From contig NC_064437.1 of assembly GCF_023343835.1 (NCBI RefSeq), forward strand, positions 29,053,001 to 29,117,000: a DNA stretch of 64,000 nucleotides. The letters run 5' to 3'. Shown piece after piece: positions 30,401 through 39,300 of the stretch (within the stretch, counting starts at the first letter, position 1; every line of letters starts with the position of its first letter). The stretch comes from Lagopus muta (lineage: Eukaryota > Chordata > Aves > Galliformes > Phasianidae). The translations under genes and the position numbers were made by a program. The notes beneath the pieces are model-generated. The model did not search any database. It was given only the letters and a program-made list of their open reading frames with translations, and was not told where the DNA came from.

Positions 30401-33400
30401 GCCATCTCTCAATCTTTATCTTGCTCCTCAAATTTTTCCATTTTATTTTGTCCATCTGTCCTGTTGAAGAGAGGGAATGAGAGCAGCTGGTGGATGTCTG
30501 GCATCCCGCCAGTTGTTGGAAAATACATACAACCAGTCTACCAATGGTAAATGCTGAAAATCTTCACATCACATCTTCACACAAATCTTCACAAACAAAG
30601 GTGGTCTCTGTACGTGAAGCAAGTGAAGTTTACCACTTTACCATGTGAAGAATTCCTACTGTTTCAGCATTTCTGTAAGATGTTTTTATGGTACTATCAC
30701 AGGATTATGAAGATGAGGAAGAGGAAGATGAAGATGATGATGAAGACACAGGGATGGGAGACGAAGGTGATGACAGTAATGAAGGAACTGGTAGTGCTGA
30801 TGGTAATGATGGATATGAAGCAGATGATGCTGAGGTGAGATTTGCATTTCTTTATAGTTTGTTAAAGTACTTGGAATAAATTGGCATTGTAATGCAACTG
30901 TAAAGATTTGAATATTTGAAAATCTTAGTGTGAATTTCTCCCAGAAAATTGAGGCTGTATAGTAGATGACAATGATTTCTGTTAGAACTGGTCTTTTCAC
31001 AAGAAAAGGTCAGCTTTGAATATATAAAGGAACTGAACGAAAATGTAAAATATAAGACACAGCATCGATTACTATGGATGCAAAGTTAATAAGGCAGTTT
31101 CTTCAAATGCCAGGTATTTCATTGTCATTAAGTGGTGATGGCTATGGCATTCACATTTGTGTCTGCAGATATGCAGAATTTTTAACATTTCTTATAGTTG
31201 TGTACATTTAGTCTAGGAGGTTTCTGGTGTGTATGGAGGATAATTTTTTGATGCAGCTGGTGAGAGAGCCTATGAGAAGAGCTGCCCCACTAGACCTGCT
31301 GTTCACAAACAGAGAAAGTCTGGTGGGAGATGTGGAGGTTGGGGGCTGTCTTGGACAGAGTGACCATGAAATGATAGAGTTTTCGATTCTTGGTGGAGCC
31401 AGGAAAAGGAGTGGCAAAACTGCTACCTTGGACTTCCAGAGGGCGGACTTTGAATTGTTGAGAAGGCTAGTAGGGGGAGTCCACTGAGATTCAGTCTTGG
31501 AGAGTAAAGGACTCCAAGATGGCTGGTCGCTCTTCAAGAAGGAAGTCTTAAAGGTGCAGGAGCTGGCTGTTCCCTTGAGCCGCAAAAAGAACCGGTGCGG
31601 AAGAAGACCGGCGTGGATGAACAGGGAGTTATTCTTGAGGCTCCGGGAGAAAAAGAGAATCTACCTCCTGTGGAAGAAGGGGTGGGCGACTCAGAAAGAG
31701 TACAGAGAAGTTGTTAAGGTATGTAGAGAGCAAATCAGAAAGGCAAGCAAAAGCCCAGCTTGAACTCAACCTGGCTGCTGGGGTAAAAAGGAACAAGAAA
31801 CCCTTTTACAAATACATCAGCGGTAAGCAGAGGACTCAGGAGAATCTTCATTTTTTACTGGATAAGGCTGGGAATGTGAGCACTGAGGATAAGGAGAAGG
31901 CAGAGGTTCTGAACGTTTTCCCTACATCTGTCTTTAAAGGGGTCAGACCAGTTATCCTCAGGATACTCCTCTCTCTGACCTGGTAGTCTTGGCTGGGGAG
32001 CAGACTGAGCCCCCTGTGATTCAGGAGGATGCGGAAACCTACTACTCCAGCTGGACAAGTCCCTGGGGCTGGATGGGATTCACCCTAGAGTGCTGAGGAA
32101 ACTGGCGCAGGTGACAGCTGAGCCACTTGCTATTATCTATCAGCACTCTTTGTTGACTGGTGAGGTCCAAGAAGACCGGGGCTTGCCAATATGACTCCCG
32201 TCTACAAGAAGGGTTGTAAAGAGGATCCAGGGAACTACAGGCCTGTTAGCTTGACCCCTGTGCCAGGGAAGGTTGTGGAGCATATTGCCTTGAGGGAGAT
32301 CATGCGGCACGTGCTGGACAACTGGGGGATCAGACCTAGCAGCATGGGTTCACAAAGGGCAGGTCCTGCTTGACCAACCTAATCTCCTTCTGTGATCAGT
32401 GACCCATCTGGTAGACGAGGGAAAGGCTGTTGATGTAGTCTCCCACAGCATTCTCCTGCGGAAGCTGACAGCCCGTGGCTTGGACAGGTACACTCTAGGC
32501 TGGATAAGGAACTGGCTGTAGAGCCAGGCCCAGGGAATGATGGTGAATGGAACTAAATGCAGCTGGAGACCTGTCACGAGCAGTGTTCCCCAGTGGTTGG
32601 TGCTGGGACCTGTCCTTTTCAATATCTTTATTGATTACCTGGATGAGGACATTGAATGTACCATCAGTAACTTTGCAGATGACACCAAGTTGGCTGGAAG
32701 TGTTGATCTGCCAGGAGGTAGCGAGGCCCTATAGAGGGAGCTGGACAGACTGGAATGCTGGGCTGAAGCCAATGGGGTGAGGTTCAACAAAACCAAGTGT
32801 CGAGTCCTGCACTTTGGCCACAACAACCCCAGGCAACGCTACAGGCCTGGGGCAGAGTGGCTGGAAGACTGTGTAGAGGAAATGGACCTGGGGGTTTGAT
32901 TGATGCTCGGCTGAATATGAGCCAGCAGTGTGCCCAGGTGGCCAAGAAGCCCAATGGCATCCTGGCTTGCATCAGAAACGGTGTTGCCAGCAGAGACAGG
33001 GAAGTGATTGTCCCCTGTACTCAGCTCTGGTGAGGCCGCACCTCGAGTACTGTGTCCAGTTTTGGGCCCCTCACTGCAAGAAAGACATTGAGGCCCTGGA
33101 GTGGGTTCAAAGAAGGGCAACAAAGCTGGTGAGGGGTCTGGAGCACAGGGCTGATGAGGAGCGGCTGAAGGAGCTGGGACTATTCAGTCTGGAGATGAGG
33201 AGGCTCAGGGGAGACCTCATTGCTCTCTACAACTTCCTGAAGGGAGGTTGTAGTGAGCTGGGGTTCAGCCTCTTCTCTCATGCGACTGGTGATAGAACTA
33301 GAGGGAATGGCTTCAAGCTGCACCAGGGGAGATTTAGGCTGGATGTTAGGAAATACTACTTCTCTGAAAGAGTGGTCAGGTAGTGAAATGGGCTGACCAG

Positions 33401-36297
33401 GGAGATGGTGCAGTCACCGAGCCTGGAGGTATTCAAGGAACGTTTGGAGTTTGCGTTGAGGGACATGGTTTAGTGAGAACTATTGGTGATAGGTGCGTGG
33501 TTGGACTGGATGATCTTTTAGGTCTTTTCCAACCTTGCTGAATCTGTGATTCTATGATTTAGATAATTTTGTAAAAATTTACAGAAATAACTTGAAGATT
33601 TTTTCATATATGTTTATTTACTTTCCGAATACTTTTACACTGCTTACAGTTTTATTGCAGACAGTAGGTGTTTGGTGCTACATCATTATGTCTGTGGATT
33701 TTAGGGTGCTGATGGTACCGATCCTGGAACAGAAACTGAGGAAAGTATGGGAGGAGGTGAAAGCAACCAGAGGGCAGCAGATTCTCAAAACAGCTGTACG
33801 GTTAATTCTTGCTTCTTCAAAATCTCTTTGTAAAGGGAAAAACGTAACAGTGATTTTGCATATGTTTAAAAAGTTAATTTAATGTAAAATAATGTAACAT
33901 CAAAAGTGGATTATTTTGAAATGGTCTCTTCTAGATATAGTCTACTTTCCTTTGAAAACACAGTAGACGCAATTTGCTAATGCTATCAAGCTGCTGTTGA
34001 TGTTCCAAAAGATGAACCTCCTCTGTGTGAATTACTGCTTGAATAATCACTGATTTGTTTCAGTGCTGGTGTTGACTTAGCTCACACAAATCTTCTTTTA
34101 AATGACTTTAAATAATACTGAGAAGTCTATTTATGCAAAAGTAAAAAATGCCTGTTTAAATGTGGTAGCAGAATTTGAAGACTTAATATCTTCAACTCAG
34201 GAAAATGTTGGATGGCATAAATTTAATTCTCTGAATTTCCATACTTTTTAGGTGAAGGAAGTACAAGTGCCGCGGAGTCCACTTTTCCTCAAGAAAGTTC
34301 TAGAGAACAGCAGCCATCATCTGCCTCAGAGAGACAGGCCCCTCGACCACCACAGTCACCACGCAGACCACCACATCCACTGCCTCCACGATTGACTATT
34401 CACGCTCCTCCTCAAGAGCTAGGTCCCCCAGTCCAGGTATAAAATAGTTCAGAAGAGCCTTTGTAAAATGTCTTTTTTAACTTAAATTTCTTTTAACTTA
34501 AGTCTGAGCACTGAGCAAATTGTAAAAATTGTTCCTATCTATTTAGCATCCTCAAAATGGAAACTGAGCAAGTTGACTTAACGTTTCTCGTTCTGCAGAT
34601 TATTTATGGAGAAGGAATACTGAAAGCAGACAAGTACTCATCACGAATATGTATCTTGAAGTGATTATACCAATGTTATTTGTTAATGCAGAAAAAACCC
34701 TCTTCTCAAACAGACTGTATCTCAGAATGCTAGGGGTTTTTATTAGTCTCTACCCCTACACAGATTGGGCAAAGGAATGTCCGTATTCATTATCTAAGCT
34801 AAAACTTTCACTTCAGTATTTGACTGATGATTATGCGTTGACATAAGCATAAATTTATTAAATGAAAACATCACAACATACATTTTTCTAAATAATTTCA
34901 TAGCCGTTACATTTTTTATGCTTTACTGTTAACTTGTTGTGAGGACTGTGACCATTATATTTTTGTGTCCAAGTTTTCTGTCCTCAGTAGAAAGTTGAAT
35001 GAAACAGTAATAGTGTTTATCCAAGATTTAAATCTGTGTGTTTCTCTTCTGTAGTTAGGCCAGGCAGCAGATGTGAGATGCTGACTATCTCCTGCCATAA
35101 TCTGTTTAAAGAGATATGATGCTGTATTGGGCAGTGTTATATACTGAAATATATTTGTTACACTATTACCAATGTAGCTGCTATTCTTTACTCTGAATAA
35201 CTCCTTGCTATTGAAATTCTAGAGAAGCATTCACACAATTTTTTTCTTTTCTTTGCTGTAAAGAGAATCCAGATGACTCGAAGACAGTCAGTGGGACGTG
35301 GACTTCAGCTAACTCCTGGTATAGGTGGGATGGTAAGTACATGAAAATCTACTACTAAAATCCTGTGTTGTAAGGATATTTGTAACTTTAGTTTTATTTT
35401 GGTGAGTTTTGTTTTGTTTTCTTTTTAGAAGTCTAGCTGCTGAAGTCAGGAATGGCATGACTTCTGTAGCCTTGCAGGTCACATTAGTGCCATTAATTTC
35501 TGCATTAATGGAAGGCAAACTTGAGAAAAGTCTGAGAAAGCAGAAACTCTTCTTAAAGTTGAACTTATTTTGTCCAAGTCAGTTTTAATTACTTACTTTT
35601 AGAATCAGTCTTTTACAGTTCATATATTATTGAAAGAAGTAGTTTTCAGTCTCTCACTAAAGGAGCAAGGCAATTCATGTATGTTCTCTGGAGATGAAGA
35701 GAATGATGAATTTAGGATAAGAGAGAAAGGAAGATGAGATGTCTGGCTTTGTAGGTAGTGTAAGAGCGAAGGATACAAATCCATAGAAAACAGATGATTT
35801 GATTCATGTTGTGAAGAATCCCATATATTAGGTTATGTTACAACAATCCAAACTAAGACAGGTCATTTCTGTCTATTTATGAATGAGTCACCTCAAGATT
35901 TGTTTGTAGTCAACAGGGAGATGTGACACTTCAACATAGTGTTCTCATGCAGTAGATGTCACCCATTAGGGCAATCTTTATAACTAGCTCAGATTCAGAC
36001 ATCTGAAATTATGCATGATTTGTTTTAGAGTTAATTCTGGTGTTGACTTTTGGGTTTTTTACTCAACAGTATGGAAAGAGCAAACCATGTTTTAATTTGA
36101 CTAGATAGGAACTGGAAATACGTTGTAGGCTTTCAGTTCGGCCTCTTTTTTTTCCAGCAGCAACACTTCTTTGATGATGAGGACAGAACAGTTCCAAGCA
36201 CACCAACTCTAGTAGTTCCACATCGTACAGATGGATTTGCTGAAGCAATTCAGTAAGTAGTAATTTAAAAATAAAAGAGTAGATTTTTGGTGTCTGC

Positions 36298-36330
<33 letters not shown>

Positions 36331-39300
36331 AGTGGAATGAAAATAAATGAAATGAACTTGTGGTTGGAGTGACATGCTAAGTAGTATGACATATATTTCA
36401 TCTACGGTTAAGCGGATATTAAACTCTGTATTGCAAAACTTAGCAACGAATCAGGAAAGAGGTCATCTACACTGTATGATAGCACGTTGACCTAAGAGGG
36501 AGGAGATGTGCAAAAAATAAGGATCTTTTATTTCTTTCAGCCCATATGCTAATATTTTAACAATTAGTAGCAACTGGATAGATTTGTAATATTTGTGCTA
36601 CTGACCAGCAAAAGGTTATCTGAGGTTCTAGTTTTGAGATGGTTCTACAGGTGTTCAGTTATCCACGTAAAATTGTGAGGATTAGTAGCGTGAGTAAGCA
36701 AAGAATATTCCATTCAGGATTTGCCTCCAGGTGCAATCCAAATAAGTTTGAAAAACTTATCACTGTTGCATTACTAGTACTTGAGCTGTTTTTTATGGTA
36801 ATTATTGATTAATTTTGTCTCATGTAACTTGTTTTCTTCTCATGTTTAGGAAAATCACAGAATTCTTTAAATCTTTATTTTGATAGTTCCCCTCAGGTAG
36901 CTGGAGTTCCTCGATTCCGATTTGGACCCCCTGAAGATATGCCACAAACCAGTTCAAGTCACTCTGACCTCGGTCAGCTTGCCTCACAAGGAGGTAAGTC
37001 ATTTCTGTACTTCTGTCTACTTTTCCATGGTTGTTTGAGTATAGAAATAATAATAATTCATCCGTAGAAAGGCAGTTCTGCTTTGTGTGCTTGCAACTTC
37101 TCTGTTAGCAGACAGAGACTAGTGGAAAATGGGAAAGTGTTTCCTTCAAGGTGCTATATTTCTATTTTTAATATGATTTTAAAAGTACAAAGCTTCTGGG
37201 GGTGAGAAAGACAGCTTCTGAAGTGAAGAAACATAGCTGCAGTTTTATGCAGGATAGATTGACTGCTGGGTGAATGAAGCTTAATTTAAGGAGGATTGAA
37301 ATGCTGAAGGAGTGCCTTTTTCTTTTTTTTCTTCTAGTTTTCCTGTTGATAATAGCTTTTCTATAGTGAATTTGTGTGGTTGTGTGCAGAGCTGAAAGTT
37401 GTACTCTACACCAAATCCAAACTGTGTATGTAAGAGCAGTGTCTGAATGCTCCTTGAGCTCTGGCAGCTTGAGGCTGTGCCTGCTGCCCTTTAGTGCAGG
37501 GTCTTTTCCTAATGTACAGCCTGATGCTCTTCTGGCACATCTACATGCTGTTCCTTTAGGTTCTCTTGCTGTCATGAGAGAGCAGGGATCCAGCGGAGCT
37601 GCAGGCTGCCATGAAGGCTCTTCTTAGCATCCTAGGTTGAACAAACCTACGGACCTCAGCTCCTCCACACATCTTGCTCCCAAGACTCATTCCCATCTCC
37701 CTGACCCTCCTTTGGATGTCCTCTGGTAGTTTTATGTCCTTACTTTGTAGCACTCAAACCCACACACAGTGCTTGATGTAAGGCAGTGCCAGGCAGAGCA
37801 GGGTGGTCCCTTCCCTCACCCAGCTGGCAGTGCTGGGCCTTATGCACCCAGTGCACACTGCTGGCTCAGATTCAGCTTGCTGCCAGCCATAACCCCCAGG
37901 TCCCTTTCCAAGGGGCTGCTCACCAGCTTCTTGTTCCTCTGTTTGTATGTACAGCCAAGGTTGTCCCATCCTGCACACGGTTGTTAAACTCCATGCAGTT
38001 GGTGATTGCCTTCCAGTTGGTCAAAATCTCTCTTCAGTCTACCCTCAAAGGAGTCAACACATCCTCTTAAGTTAATATAATATGTGAACTTACTTAATAT
38101 GCATCTAGTCCTGCATCTGGATTGTGTATGAAAACATTAAAGGGCATTTCCCTAAAGTGGAGTACATCCTACTAGTGACCAGCCATCAGCCTGATGGAGT
38201 TCCATCTGCTATAACCCTTTGATCCAAATCCTTCACCCAGTTGTTCACCTGTCATTTTATGTACTTGTCTAGCTGTATGCTGGACGCTTTGTTCAGATGG
38301 ATATAATTAATAGAAGAAAACAGCAATTAAAAATGAATTTTCAGGGTATATCCTTACTTGCTAAGAGAAGACCAGACAACCTGTCTATATTGTCTTCACT
38401 GTTGTTCTGACTTGGTACCTTTTTCTTGCGTCCTTGTTAGCATGGAACAGTGTGCTGTGCTTTGAAGAAAGGTCAGTGCAAAATAATAATGTAGAAGAAA
38501 TGGCTAAAGTAAAGTGAGTGGTAGTATTTTTATCAAGTTGGTACCTTTTAAGAAATTCTAACTAGCTACGGCAGTAAGTCAAAACCACTTGCAATAACGC
38601 ATCTCCATATTTAAATATGTATAATTGGATTTCATCAAGTGTGTAGAGAGAAGACAGCAGCTAATCTGTTGGGTTTTTTTTGTCTGTTTTTATTGTCACT
38701 GCAACATTGTGTGTTGCAGGTTTGGGAATGTATGAAACTCCGCTCTTCCTTGCTCATGAGGAAGAATCAGGCGGTCGTAGTGTTCCAACAACACCTTTAC
38801 AAATAGCAGCACCAGGTAAGCGGCAGGAAATTCACAGGTAAAAGTTTGAAACTTTGACTTTCCAGAAAAGGTTATACAGTCAGGAATATTCCAGTAGCTT
38901 TTCCTCGTGCTTAAGATTTCCATAAACTTTATTTAGGAAATTCAAGTTAACTCCATGCTCACCTTTCTGTACAGTTACAGTTTTTACTGAAAGTACATCA
39001 GCTGATGCTTCAGAGCATGCTTCTCAGTCTGTTCCAATGGTTACCACATCTACTGGCAATCTGTCCACAACTACAGAGGCTGGAGCAGGTGATGATGGGG
39101 ATGAAGTTTTTGCGGAGGCAGAATCTGAAGGGTAAGCTGTGATTGTTTGACTTGAAGTCACCTTAGTTTTTGTAATGATGTTTCATTCAAATATGCCCTG
39201 CAATCCACTAAGTTTTGATTTAACCTGTTCTGGTAGGAAGGATGCTCAAGCAAGCTTTGGTAATTTTGCGAAGTAATGTTATTTGATCTTTTCGTGTAGA

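Noticed and set aside
31227-33383. Several 60-150 codon frames between TPR exons 41 and 42
   Set aside because: Fragments of a dead CR1 ORF2, not host genes.
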